64,000 nt of DNA from Dryocola clanedunensis_A (lineage in GTDB: Bacteria; Pseudomonadota; Gammaproteobacteria; Enterobacterales; Enterobacteriaceae), in NCBI GenBank assembly GCA_038405435.1, contig JBBYHZ010000001.1; one strand, 5' to 3'. Below the pieces are notes generated by a model that searched no databases, was not told the origin of the DNA, and worked only from the letters and a program-made list of their open reading frames with translations. The first letter of the stretch is position 1. Each line of letters starts with the position of its first letter. The position numbers were made by a program, and so were the translations under genes. Positions 1 to 8,144 of the stretch are shown in pieces.

Positions 1-1166
1 CAGCCGTCTTCCCTAAGCTGGTGTTTGCCATTAAAGACGGCCTGAACCATAAGGCTGGCGACGCGAACTACGACATTAAACAGCTGGCCCTGGAGTGCGC
101 CAGCAAGCGCATGTATCCGGACATCCTGAATTACGATCAGGTAGTCAAAGTAACCGGCTCGTTCAAAACCCCGATGGGCTGCCGCAGCTTCCTGGGCGTG
201 TACGAAGAAAACGGCGAGCAGATCCACGATGGCCGTAACAACATCGGCGTGATCAGCCTCAACCTGCCGCGCATCGCGCTGGAAGCCAAAGGCGACGAAG
301 CCGCGTTCTGGAAATTGCTCGACAGCCGTCTGGAGCTGGCCCACAAAGCGCTGATGACCCGCATCGCCCGCCTGGAAGGGGTGAAGGCCCGCGTAGCACC
401 AATCCTGTATATGGAAGGTGCCTGCGGTGTGCGTCTGAAAGCGGACGATAACGTGGCTGAAATATTCAAAAACGGTCGTGCCTCTATTTCCCTGGGCTAT
501 ATCGGCATTCACGAAACCGTAAACGCGCTGTTTGGCAACCAGCACGTTTACGACAGCGAAGCTCTGCGCGAGAAAGCCGTGGCGATCGTTGCCCGTCTGC
601 GTCAGGCAACGGATGCCTGGAAAGAAGAATCCGGCTACGGCTTCAGCCTCTACAGCACGCCAAGTGAAAACCTGTGCGACCGCTTCTGCCGTCTGGATAC
701 CGCCGAGTTTGGCGTAGTGCCGGGCGTCACCGATAAAGGCTATTACACCAACAGCTTCCACCTCGACGTTGAGAAGAAAGTTAACCCATACGACAAAATC
801 GACTTTGAAGCACCGTATCCCCCCGTGGCTAACGGCGGTTTCATTTGTTACGGCGAATACCCGAACATCCAGCACAACCTGCAGGCGCTGGAAGACGTCT
901 GGGATTACAGCTACAAACACGTTCCGTATTACGGCACCAACACGCCAATCGACGAGTGCTACGAGTGCGGCTTCACCGGCGAGTTCGAATGCACCAGCAA
1001 GGGCTTCACCTGCCCGAAATGCGGTAACCACGATGCGGCTCGCGTCTCCGTTACCCGTCGCGTTTGCGGCTACCTGGGCAGTCCGGACGCACGTCCGTTC
1101 AACGCCGGCAAGCAGGAAGAAGTTAAGCGCCGCGTGAAACACCTGGGCAACGGGCAGATCGGCTAA
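1..1166 (+). CDS. nrdD: Anaerobic ribonucleoside-triphosphate reductase, C-terminal part (partial)
   Basis: Class III ribonucleotide reductase, which makes dNTPs from NTPs without oxygen using a glycyl radical and formate. The reading frame is open from the window edge (first full codon at position 3), so the 5' part is outside; about 387 of the usual ~712 residues are visible. Near the C-terminus a four-cysteine zinc site is seen (CYEC, then CPKC), followed by the glycyl-radical loop RVCGYLG, whose second glycine-side residue set matches the E. coli radical site. The stop is followed directly by nrdG, which supplies the radical. Visible residues match the E. coli protein closely. Confidence 0.97.
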   Translation, partial: AVFPKLVFAIKDGLNHKAGDANYDIKQLALECASKRMYPDILNYDQVVKVTGSFKTPMGCRSFLGVYEENGEQIHDGRNNIGVISLNLPRIALEAKGDEAAFWKLLDSRLELAHKALMTRIARLEGVKARVAPILYMEGACGVRLKADDNVAEIFKNGRASISLGYIGIHETVNALFGNQHVYDSEALREKAVAIVARLRQATDAWKEESGYGFSLYSTPSENLCDRFCRLDTAEFGVVPGVTDKGYYTNSFHLDVEKKVNPYDKIDFEAPYPPVANGGFICYGEYPNIQHNLQALEDVWDYSYKHVPYYGTNTPIDECYECGFTGEFECTSKGFTCPKCGNHDAARVSVTRRVCGYLGSPDARPFNAGKQEEVKRRVKHLGNGQIG

Positions 1167-1631
1167 GTGAACATGCATCAGTACTACCCGGTGGATATCG
1201 TTAACGGGCCGGGTACCCGCTGCACGCTGTTCGTTTCCGGCTGCGTGCATGAATGCCCCGGCTGCTATAACAAAAGCACCTGGCGGGTCAATTCTGGCAT
1301 GCCGTTCACCCGGGAGATGGAAGACCAGATCATAAGCGATCTGAACGATACCCGCGTGCGCCGCCAGGGCCTGTCGCTTTCGGGCGGCGACCCGCTGCAT
1401 CCGCAAAACGTGCCGGATATTCTGAAGCTGGTCCAGCGCGTGCGGGCAGAATGCCCGGGCAAGGATATCTGGATGTGGACGGGCTATAAGCTGGATGAGC
1501 TGACGGAAAGCCAGCGGGAAGTCGTCGAGCTCATCAACGTGCTGGTCGACGGCAAGTTTGTACAGGATTTGAAAGACCCGGCGCTAATCTGGCGCGGCAG
1601 CAGTAACCAGGTCGTTCATCATTTACGCTAA
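1167..1631 (+). CDS. nrdG: Anaerobic ribonucleotide reductase activating protein (radical SAM)
   Basis: Radical SAM iron-sulfur enzyme that generates the glycyl radical on NrdD. The cluster motif C-x3-C-x2-C is at residues 26, 30 and 33 (CVHECPGC), followed by the SAM-site segment LSGGDPL. Length is 154 residues, the same as E. coli. The GTG directly after the nrdD stop is chosen as start because it gives the E. coli N-terminus and length; an ATG two codons later is possible. It is translationally coupled to nrdD. Its 3' neighbour here is yraQ, which is not the E. coli arrangement. Confidence 0.96.
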   Translation: MNMHQYYPVDIVNGPGTRCTLFVSGCVHECPGCYNKSTWRVNSGMPFTREMEDQIISDLNDTRVRRQGLSLSGGDPLHPQNVPDILKLVQRVRAECPGKDIWMWTGYKLDELTESQREVVELINVLVDGKFVQDLKDPALIWRGSSNQVVHHLR

Positions 1632-1644
1632 GGCCGCAATTTCT

Positions 1645-1717
1645 TAAGGCGGGGTAAGCGCAGCGTCACCCGCCGGAATCATAAACGGTGGATGACGCTG
1701 CGCTTATCCACCCTACA
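1645..1717. repeat. REP/BIME-type palindrome pair
   Basis: Two imperfect palindromes lie back to back between convergent nrdG and yraQ: one around 1648-1674 with a GGCGGG/CCCGCC stem and one at 1687-1712 (GGTGGATGACGCTG...TTATCCACC). The core GACGCTGCGCTTA recurs in other intergenic repeats of this window. Such elements often act as 3' mRNA stabilisers or terminators. Confidence 0.85.
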
Positions 1718-1718
1718 A

Positions 1719-2762
1719 CTACAGCAGCGCCAGCGTTCCTACTATCACCCCACTCAGCGCCACCAGCCCACCGGTAAGCCATAAGGCTTTTGCCGGAAAC
1801 GCCTTATGCAGCATCACCAGCGACGGCAGGCTGACGGCTGGCAAGGTTATCAGCAGGGCCAGCGCCGGAGCGGTGCCCATGCCGGCCAGCATCATGGTCT
1901 GTATAATCGGAATTTCGGCGGCGGTCGGGATAACGAACAGGCAGCCCGCAATCGCCATCGCAATCACCCAGAACAGCGTATTGCCCACCGCACCATCCGC
2001 GTGCGGGAAGAGCCAGACTCGCGCTGCCCCCAGTACCAGAACCGCGATGATGTAAACGGGGATCGTGCTCCAGAACAGGCTCCACAGCGCTTTCATCCAG
2101 CGCTGGATAAAGTTTCCCTCCCGCAGTGGCGAAACCGTCGGCTGGGGGATCTCCACGGCCTGCGGCTTATCCTTAACCCAATACTGCACGATGGTCGCTA
2201 CGCCCAGCACCGTGACGATACCCGCCGCCAGCCGAATCAGCGCGAAATGCCAGCCCAGCACAAATCCCATAAACACCAGCGTGGCGGGATTAAGCAGCGG
2301 GTTCCCCAGCCAGAACGCCAGCGCGCCGCCCATCGACACCGACTGACGGCGCATGCCAGCGGCAACGGGTGCCGCACAGCAGGTACACATCATGCCTGGC
2401 AATGAAAAAAGCGTGCCGAACAGCGTGCCGCTAAAACGCGGCTGGCCGAGCGTGCGCAGGAGCCAGTCCCGGGGGATTAAAACCTGAATCAGCGATCCTA
2501 AAAGCACGCCGAGCACCGCCGCCTTCCAGACCGCGAGGAAATAAACCATCGCATAATCCCAGGCCGCTTTCAGCGGGTTCGCCTCCGGCTGGGCGATAAT
2601 CGATTTACCAATACTGTGCGTGTCGGCGGCGGTGAAGGCTTTGCCGTAGTACGGCTGCCATTTGACTATCCACAGCCCGACAATCACAACGAGGAAGAAC
2701 AGCGCTGGTTTCCACCAGGCGAACGAAGGCTCGCTCACCCGGGGTGAAGTTTGAGTTTGCAT
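1719..2762 (-). CDS. yraQ: Predicted permease, YraQ/ArsP_1 (DUF318) family
   Basis: Inner-membrane protein of 347 residues with about eight hydrophobic segments. It belongs to the UPF0718/ArsP_1 permease family, whose substrate is unknown in enterobacteria (relatives export organoarsenicals). A cysteine-rich motif, GMMCTCCAAPVAAG, follows the second or third membrane segment and is typical of the family; a second short motif, NPLLNPATLV, follows. In E. coli yraQ is next to dolP and yraR; here the yraR side is kept but the dolP side has been replaced by nrdG. Transport activity is inferred from the family only. Confidence 0.9.
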   Translation of the reverse strand: MQTQTSPRVSEPSFAWWKPALFFLVVIVGLWIVKWQPYYGKAFTAADTHSIGKSIIAQPEANPLKAAWDYAMVYFLAVWKAAVLGVLLGSLIQVLIPRDWLLRTLGQPRFSGTLFGTLFSLPGMMCTCCAAPVAAGMRRQSVSMGGALAFWLGNPLLNPATLVFMGFVLGWHFALIRLAAGIVTVLGVATIVQYWVKDKPQAVEIPQPTVSPLREGNFIQRWMKALWSLFWSTIPVYIIAVLVLGAARVWLFPHADGAVGNTLFWVIAMAIAGCLFVIPTAAEIPIIQTMMLAGMGTAPALALLITLPAVSLPSLVMLHKAFPAKALWLTGGLVALSGVIVGTLALL

Positions 2763-2847
2763 AACGGTGTGCCCTGAGAGTATTAACGTGGTGATAATTA
2801 TTTGCCGCTAATACTACGCCTGCCGCCCCGCTATTGGAAAGCCGCGC

Positions 2848-3501
2848 TTACCTGTCGCCAGCATGCCCGGCAATTTTCCTTAGCTCCCTGGAATCCAGAA
2901 CCGCAGTACCCTCATGGGTGGGAGAAACGGCTTCCTGCAGCATCGCCCGCGCCACGTCTCTGGCCTGGATGGATTTCCATTTACCCGGCATGATTTTAAA
3001 CAGCGGAGCAAACAGCGACTCGTTAAACCGCTGTGATTCGCGATGCCCAAGCAGCATGGACGGGCGCGCAATGGTCAGCCGCGGCCACTGCTGGGCAATC
3101 AGCGCCTCCTCCATCTTACCTTTCACCCGATTGTAGAAAAACGGTGAGCTGCTGTTCGCGCCTATCGAACTGACCACCAGCATGTGCGTCGCCCCCAGCC
3201 GCTGCCCCGTGATGGCGGTATCCACCACCAGCGTGTAGTCCGCCAGCACAAACGCCTCTTTGCTGCCCGCCTCGCGCATGGTCGTCCCCAGGCAGCAGAA
3301 AACGATATCCAGCGGTTCGGTAATCTGCACCAGCGCGTCGCTCAGCTGCGGGTCGTGGGGATTAGAGACTTTTGCCATTTCGGCGGCCAGCGGTCGGCGC
3401 GTTGCGGCGGTGATATGGGTGATGCGCGGATCGTCGTTCAGCAGGCGCAGCAGGTGCCCACCCACCAGGCCCGTGGCCCCGGTAATCAGTACTCGGCTCA
3501 T
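2848..3501 (-). CDS. yraR: NAD(P)-binding Rossmann-fold protein YraR
   Basis: Predicted short-chain-dehydrogenase-like protein of the atypical SDR type, 217 residues. The N-terminal dinucleotide-binding motif TGATGLVGGHLL is at residues 7-18, and a YNRVKGKMEEAL segment near residue 125 matches the YxxxK catalytic pair of SDR enzymes. Its substrate is unknown. The ATG start has a good AAGGAG ribosome site. It reads in the same direction as yraQ with 85 bp between them and is divergent from yhbO, as in E. coli. Confidence 0.92.
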   Translation of the reverse strand: MSRVLITGATGLVGGHLLRLLNDDPRITHITAATRRPLAAEMAKVSNPHDPQLSDALVQITEPLDIVFCCLGTTMREAGSKEAFVLADYTLVVDTAITGQRLGATHMLVVSSIGANSSSPFFYNRVKGKMEEALIAQQWPRLTIARPSMLLGHRESQRFNESLFAPLFKIMPGKWKSIQARDVARAMLQEAVSPTHEGTAVLDSRELRKIAGHAGDR

Positions 3502-3602
3502 GGAAGCTCCTTATTCAGATGATTCTAAGTCTAGCCCTTTCGCTTGCAAAGTCTGCCTCGTGGACCAGGCTTAATGACTGGAACCATAAATACGGAGGCA
3601 CT

Positions 3603-4121
3603 ATGAGCAAGAAGATTGCGGTCCTGATCACCGACGAATTTGAGGATTCAGAATTTACTTCACCCGCAGAGGAGTTCCGCAAGGCGGGCCATGAGGTTAT
3701 CACCATTGAGAAGCAGGCCGGAAAAACGGTTACCGGCAAACAGGGTGAAGCGAAAGTTAAAATCGACAGGGCCATTGATGAAGTTCGCCCGGCAGATTTC
3801 GACGCGCTTTTACTTCCGGGCGGGCATTCCCCGGACAGCCTGCGGGGCGACGAGCGCTTCGTGACCTTTACCCGTGACTTCATGAACAGCGGCAAGCCGG
3901 TCTTTGCTATTTGCCACGGCCCGCAGCTGCTGATCAGCGCCGATGTGGTGCGCGGACGCAAACTCACCGCCGTGAAGCCTATCGTGATTGACGTGAAAAA
4001 CGCAGGCGCGGACTTCTATGACAAAGAGGTCGTGGTCGATAAAGATCAGCTTGTCACCAGCCGTACGCCAGAGGATTTACCGGCGTTTAACCGCGAAGCG
4101 CTGCGCCTGTTAGGCCGCTAG
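3603..4121 (+). CDS. yhbO: DJ-1/PfpI family protein deglycase/stress protein YhbO
   Basis: DJ-1/PfpI superfamily protein of 172 residues, the E. coli length. E. coli YhbO is reported to protect against glyoxal-type glycation and several stresses. The nucleophile elbow AICHGPQLL, with the catalytic cysteine near residue 104, is intact, and the conserved early acid is in DEFEDSE. The ATG at 3603, preceded by GGAGG, is chosen although the frame is open upstream. The stop overlaps the convergent yhbP stop by four bases. Confidence 0.94.
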   Translation: MSKKIAVLITDEFEDSEFTSPAEEFRKAGHEVITIEKQAGKTVTGKQGEAKVKIDRAIDEVRPADFDALLLPGGHSPDSLRGDERFVTFTRDFMNSGKPVFAICHGPQLLISADVVRGRKLTAVKPIVIDVKNAGADFYDKEVVVDKDQLVTSRTPEDLPAFNREALRLLGR

Positions 4122-4552
4122 TTTTCCCGCAGCCAGTGCAGTTTTTTACCAAAGCCGAGAGTGTTGTCCGTCATTTTCAGCTCGTCGAGCCGGATCTCCC
4201 AGACGGGAGCGGTCATCACTCTCGCGACCGGAAATTTTTTACAGTAGAGCGCCCGCACGGTCGCCCCTTCGCTTTCTTCCATCATCCTGATGCGGCCACG
4301 AAACTGAACGCCCCGAATCAGCGCGACGGTTTTGGGCTGCCCGTTGATGGTCCCCGCAACGTTTGTCCCTGCCCCAATCAGCCCGCCGTGGCGCGTTGAG
4401 GTTTCGCTGAGCAGATAGAAGGCCACGCGCTGCGCATCGTAGTAATAAAAGGCGTTAGCGCACCATAGCTCGTCGTTACCGCCGACGCAGTAGCTAAGCA
4501 CGTGCTGTTTGTTCAGCCAGCGGCTGATGGCATCTAGTGTTTCCATGTCCAT
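4118..4552 (-). CDS. yhbP: UPF0306 family protein YhbP (FMN-binding split-barrel-like)
   Basis: Protein of 144 residues of the YhbP/UPF0306 family, related in fold to pyridoxamine-phosphate-oxidase-type flavin-binding split barrels. Function is not established. Conserved pieces such as YCVGGNDELWCANAFYYYD and TSTRHGGLIGAG match the E. coli protein as I remember it. It is convergent with yhbO and divergent from yhbQ, the E. coli layout. Confidence 0.9.
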   Translation of the reverse strand: MDMETLDAISRWLNKQHVLSYCVGGNDELWCANAFYYYDAQRVAFYLLSETSTRHGGLIGAGTNVAGTINGQPKTVALIRGVQFRGRIRMMEESEGATVRALYCKKFPVARVMTAPVWEIRLDELKMTDNTLGFGKKLHWLREN

Positions 4553-4599
4553 CCTGAACGATGTTACCCTGCAGTGAATTTCAATTATGCGCCCGACCT

Positions 4600-4896
4600 A
4601 TGTCCACCTGGTATCTCTATTTAGTCCGCACCCTCGATAACCGCCTCTACACCGGGATAACTACCGATGTGGATCGTCGTTTCCTGCAGCATCAATCCGG
4701 AAAAGGCGCTAAGGCCCTGCGGGGAAAAGGCGAGCTGAAGCTGGCGTTTAGTCACCTGGTGGGCGACCGTTCTTCGGCGCTGCGTCTGGAATACCGCATC
4801 AAGCAGCTGACCAAAGCGCAAAAAGAGAGGCTGGTGAGCGGCGGCCTGGCTTTTGAAGACCTGCTGGCAGGTCTTCAAAAGCAGCCGACGGATTAG
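4600..4896 (+). CDS. yhbQ: GIY-YIG nuclease-superfamily protein YhbQ
   Basis: Small GIY-YIG endonuclease-fold protein, 98 residues from the ATG at 4600 (the frame is open upstream, but the family starts here with WYLYLVRT). The catalytic-domain signature is seen as LYLVRTLDNRLYTGITTD, with the later Arg and Glu of the core (RLEYRIKQL). The E. coli protein has nuclease activity reported on damaged DNA, but its cellular role is unsettled. Its stop overlaps the convergent yhbS stop. Confidence 0.92.
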   Translation: MSTWYLYLVRTLDNRLYTGITTDVDRRFLQHQSGKGAKALRGKGELKLAFSHLVGDRSSALRLEYRIKQLTKAQKERLVSGGLAFEDLLAGLQKQPTD

Positions 4897-5399
4897 AATT
4901 CGCGGTTAAAGTGGTCGTGATACTCCACCAGACCGCTGACGCCGTTAAGCGCATCGTCTGCCAGCGGGCGGATCTGGAAATACGCTTCCGTTTCCGGCCA
5001 GGCACAGCGCAAGCCGTGCTGCGCGGCTGGTACAAAGCCCAGTCGCCCGTACAGCGCGGGTTCACCTAAGGCCACCACGGCGGCATAGCCAAACTCATTG
5101 AGCGAATCCAGCCCCTCATAGACCAGCTGCTTAGCCAGCCCCTGACCACGATAGGCTTCATCCACGGCAAGCGGCGCAAGCCCCACCCACTGCAGCTCTT
5201 CACCTTCTACGGCAACCGGGCTGAAGGCCACATAGCCCACCACCTGACCTTCATCGTCGGTGGCGACCAGCCCCAGCGTCAGCTGACCATCTTCCCGTAA
5301 ATCTTTCACCAGATCCGCTTCACCGTTACCGTTGAACGTGCGGCGCAGCAGTGCGTCGATGCCTGGCGCATCAATGGGTATTTCTACACGAATTAGCAT
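4893..5399 (-). CDS. yhbS: GNAT family N-acetyltransferase YhbS
   Basis: GCN5-related acetyltransferase, 168 residues. The acetyl-CoA-binding P-loop is visible as EAYRGQGLAKQLV around residues 80-92, after the PLAVDEAYRG segment typical of the family; substrate unknown. The start overlaps the end of ubiT by seven bases, so the two are probably translationally coupled. Near-identical in layout to E. coli YhbS (167 residues). Confidence 0.92.
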   Translation of the reverse strand: MLIRVEIPIDAPGIDALLRRTFNGNGEADLVKDLREDGQLTLGLVATDDEGQVVGYVAFSPVAVEGEELQWVGLAPLAVDEAYRGQGLAKQLVYEGLDSLNEFGYAAVVALGEPALYGRLGFVPAAQHGLRCAWPETEAYFQIRPLADDALNGVSGLVEYHDHFNREF

Positions 5400-5917
5400 G
5401 GCTCACCTACCGAGTTACTGTCTGGAACGGGCTTGTGCTGCAGGCCCGCTTCGACGAAATCTGCCAGTTGCAGCAGCAGAACGCGTAAAGGTTTTGGCAT
5501 CGCGTCCAGCTCAATGGCATCCATCAGGTTCTTGACGTACAGACCGAGTTCCGTATCGCCTTCAATGACCAGACGACGCTGGAAGAATAACGTATCCGGG
5601 TCCTGTTTGCGTGCGGCAATCAAAAGCAGATCGTTAGCCGTCGCGCTAAAGCTAACATCCGCCGGGGCCTCCTCGCGGACAACCAGCTTATTGTCCTGGA
5701 CGGAGGTAAACCATTTTAGACCAAGATCGCGCACTTCAATGCTCAGCCAGCGCCCGTCCAGAAACTCAAGCTCGCCGTCCTCCAGCGCCTGACGAAACTG
5801 CCAGCCCAGCACCTGCTCCAGTACCTGACGCTTCAGGGCAAAAGGCGTCAGTTTGACCGGCGTACGTAATAAAGAGGGGCCGACCTGTACCAGACGAGAA
5901 CGCAGTTTATCCAACAC
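5393..5917 (-). CDS. ubiT: Anaerobic ubiquinone biosynthesis accessory factor UbiT (SCP2 domain)
   Basis: SCP2 sterol-carrier-like lipid-binding protein, 174 residues as in E. coli (formerly YhbT). UbiT binds ubiquinone intermediates and is needed, with UbiU and UbiV, for oxygen-independent ubiquinone synthesis. The GTG at 5917 is chosen because AAGGAG sits seven bases upstream and it gives the E. coli N-terminus (LDKLRSR); the frame stays open further upstream. Motifs such as DPDTLFFQRRLVIEGDTEL are in the SCP2 core. It is divergent from ubiUV across a 244-bp control region. Confidence 0.93.
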   Translation of the reverse strand: MLDKLRSRLVQVGPSLLRTPVKLTPFALKRQVLEQVLGWQFRQALEDGELEFLDGRWLSIEVRDLGLKWFTSVQDNKLVVREEAPADVSFSATANDLLLIAARKQDPDTLFFQRRLVIEGDTELGLYVKNLMDAIELDAMPKPLRVLLLQLADFVEAGLQHKPVPDSNSVGEPC

Positions 5918-5987
5918 GAGCTTACTCCTTGAGAAAGATTTTTGGCTATTTTGCCACACCCGCCGTTCGCGATAGCGGGGCAAATCA

Positions 5988-6005
5988 ATAAACCCATGGG
6001 TTTAT
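5988..6005. promoter_or_regulatory. Perfect 18-bp palindrome between divergent ubiT and ubiUV
   Basis: ATAAACCCATGGGTTTAT is a perfect 18-bp inverted repeat with no loop, centred about 80 bp upstream of the ubiT start and 165 bp upstream of ubiU. Symmetry without a loop fits a dimeric DNA-binding protein rather than an RNA hairpin. I do not recognise it as a known FNR, ArcA or NarL consensus. Confidence 0.5.
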
Positions 6006-6161
6006 CCGTACCACCAATGGATGTCATCAATACGTCATTAGCTGCCTTAAATCAAAATTTGTCGCCGACAGGTTAACTAGAATCCCAGTTCGTTAACAAT
6101 TTTGCGGCCCTTGCAGGCGGCGCGGGTGCTTTTCAGGGTACCCGAAGAATCAGGATGAATT

Positions 6162-7157
6162 ATGGAGTTGCTTTGCCCTGCCGGAAATCTCCCGGCGCTG
6201 AAAGCGGCCATTGATAATGGTGCCGACGCGGTTTACATCGGTCTGAAAGATGACACTAACGCCCGCCATTTCGCTGGTCTGAATTTCACGGAAAAGAAAC
6301 TACAGGAAGCCGTGAGCTACGTGCATCAGCGCGGCCGCAAGCTGCACATTGCCATTAACACCTTCGCGCACCCGGACGGGTATGTTCGCTGGCAGCGTGC
6401 AGTGGATATGGCGGCAGAGCTGGGGGCCGACGCCCTGATTCTGGCGGACCTGGCCATGCTTGAGTATGCCGCAAATCGCTATCCGCATATTGAGCGCCAC
6501 GTCTCGGTTCAGGCCTCAGCGACGAACGAAGAGGCCGTGCGCTTCTATCATCGTAATTTCGACGTGGCCCGCGTAGTGCTGCCGCGCGTGTTATCCATTC
6601 ATCAGGTGAAGCAGCTCGCCCGCGTCACGCCGGTGCCGCTGGAGGTCTTCGCCTTCGGCAGCCTTTGCATCATGGCCGAAGGCCGCTGCTATCTCTCTTC
6701 CTATCTGACCGGCGAATCCCCGAACACAGTAGGCGCCTGCTCCCCGGCGCGCTTTGTTCGCTGGCAGCAGACGCCGCAGGGGCTGGAATCACGTCTGAAC
6801 GACGTGTTGATCGATCGTTACGAAGACGGCGAAAACGCGGGTTACCCGACGCTCTGCAAAGGCCGTTACCTGGTGGACGATCAGAAATATCACGCGCTGG
6901 AAGAGCCGACGAGCCTCAACACCCTCGAACTTCTGCCGGAGCTGCTCGCCGCTAATATCGCCTCGGTGAAAATCGAAGGCCGCCAGCGCAGCCCGGCCTA
7001 TGTCAGCCAGGTCGCCAAAGTGTGGCGTCAGGCCATCGACCGCTGCATGGCCGATCCTGAAAATTACCGCGCGCAGCAGGCCTGGATGGACACCCTGGGC
7101 TCAATGGCCGAAGGCACGCAAACCACGCTCGGCGCATATCACCGCAAATGGCAGTAG
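6162..7157 (+). CDS. ubiU: O2-independent ubiquinone hydroxylase subunit UbiU (U32 peptidase family)
   Basis: Peptidase-U32-family protein, 331 residues, which with UbiV carries 4Fe-4S clusters and hydroxylates the ubiquinone ring without oxygen, using prephenate as oxygen donor in E. coli. Cluster-type cysteines are seen in FGSLCIMAEGRCYLSS, NTVGACSPARF and YPTLCKGRY. Length matches E. coli (formerly YhbU). It is followed nine bases later by ubiV, forming an operon divergent from ubiT. Confidence 0.95.
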   Translation: MELLCPAGNLPALKAAIDNGADAVYIGLKDDTNARHFAGLNFTEKKLQEAVSYVHQRGRKLHIAINTFAHPDGYVRWQRAVDMAAELGADALILADLAMLEYAANRYPHIERHVSVQASATNEEAVRFYHRNFDVARVVLPRVLSIHQVKQLARVTPVPLEVFAFGSLCIMAEGRCYLSSYLTGESPNTVGACSPARFVRWQQTPQGLESRLNDVLIDRYEDGENAGYPTLCKGRYLVDDQKYHALEEPTSLNTLELLPELLAANIASVKIEGRQRSPAYVSQVAKVWRQAIDRCMADPENYRAQQAWMDTLGSMAEGTQTTLGAYHRKWQ

Positions 7158-7165
7158 GAAATCAG

Positions 7166-8050
7166 ATGAAATATTCATTAGGGCCGGTGCTGTACTACTG
7201 GCCGAAAGAGACGCTGGAAAGCTTTTATCAGGCCGCCGCCAAAAGCAGCGCCGACGTGATTTATCTCGGCGAGGCCGTTTGCAGCAAGCGTCGCGCAACC
7301 AAAGTGGGCGACTGGCTGGAGATGGCAAAAATGCTGGCGGGCCAGGGCAAGCAGGTGGTGCTCTCTACCCTCGCGCTGGTGCAGGCGCCGTCCGAGCTTA
7401 ACGAGCTGAAGCGCTACGTGGATAACGGCGACTTTCTGATTGAAGCGAATGATATCGGCGCGGTGAACGTGGCAGCCGAACGCAAGCTGCCGTTTGTCGC
7501 CGGTCATGCCCTTAACTGCTATAACGCCGTCACGCTGCGCCTGCTGCTCAAACAGGGCATGACGCGCTGGTGTATGCCGGTAGAGCTGTCGCGGGACTGG
7601 CTGGAAAATCTGCTTAACCAGTGCGACGAGCTGGGGATCCGCAATCAGTTTGAAGTAGAGGTCCTGAGCTACGGCCATCTGCCGCTCGCTTATTCCGCCC
7701 GCTGCTTTACCGCCCGCTCGGAAGATCGCGCAAAAGACGAATGCGAAACCTGCTGCATTAAATATCCTACCGGGCGCAATATGCTGTCGCAGGAGAACGA
7801 GCAGGTCTTCGTGCTCAACGGTATCCAGACGATGAGCGGCTATGTCTATAACCTGGGCAACGAGCTGGCCTCCATGAAAGGGCTGGTGGATATGGTCCGC
7901 CTGTCGCCGATGGGGCTGGATACGCTGCGCGTGCTGGAAACCTATCGCGCCAACGAGAACGGCGATAATCCGCTGCAGCTGAAGTCCAACAGCGACTGCA
8001 ACGGCTACTGGCGACGGGTGGCCGGGCTTGAGCTGGTCGACCGGGGTTAG
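7166..8050 (+). CDS. ubiV: Ubiquinone biosynthesis protein UbiV (U32 peptidase family)
   Basis: Partner of UbiU in anaerobic ubiquinone synthesis, 294 residues. Conserved cysteines are at HALNCYNA, SARCFTAR and DECETCCIKYP, consistent with the C-x12-C-x3-C type 4Fe-4S site known in E. coli UbiV. The start at 7166 gives the E. coli N-terminus (MKYSLGPVLYYWPKE) and has a GGAA ribosome site; an in-frame ATG six codons upstream overlaps ubiU and is less likely. Confidence 0.95.
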   Translation: MKYSLGPVLYYWPKETLESFYQAAAKSSADVIYLGEAVCSKRRATKVGDWLEMAKMLAGQGKQVVLSTLALVQAPSELNELKRYVDNGDFLIEANDIGAVNVAAERKLPFVAGHALNCYNAVTLRLLLKQGMTRWCMPVELSRDWLENLLNQCDELGIRNQFEVEVLSYGHLPLAYSARCFTARSEDRAKDECETCCIKYPTGRNMLSQENEQVFVLNGIQTMSGYVYNLGNELASMKGLVDMVRLSPMGLDTLRVLETYRANENGDNPLQLKSNSDCNGYWRRVAGLELVDRG

Positions 8051-8056
8051 GTAAAA

Positions 8057-8141
8057 GGCTCACTTTGTTACTTAACTGTTGGTGAATTTCGGCAATACTG
8101 AAGGGATTCTCAGCAAACGAAGTACCCAAACAAAGTGAGCC
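8057..8141 (+). promoter_or_regulatory. Long-range 13-bp inverted repeat in the yhbW leader
   Basis: GGCTCACTTTGTT at 8057-8069 is exactly complementary to AACAAAGTGAGCC at 8129-8141. The second arm ends three bases before the yhbW start codon and covers its ribosome-binding region, so pairing in the RNA would hide the start. The 59-nt loop is unexplained. The first arm begins six bases after the ubiV stop. Confidence 0.5.
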
Positions 8142-8144
8142 GTT

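Noticed and set aside
6012..6030. FNR-like sequence GGATGTCATCAA upstream of ubiU
   Set aside because: The two half-sites are separated by three bases rather than four and the first is weak, so I do not call it despite the expected anaerobic control.
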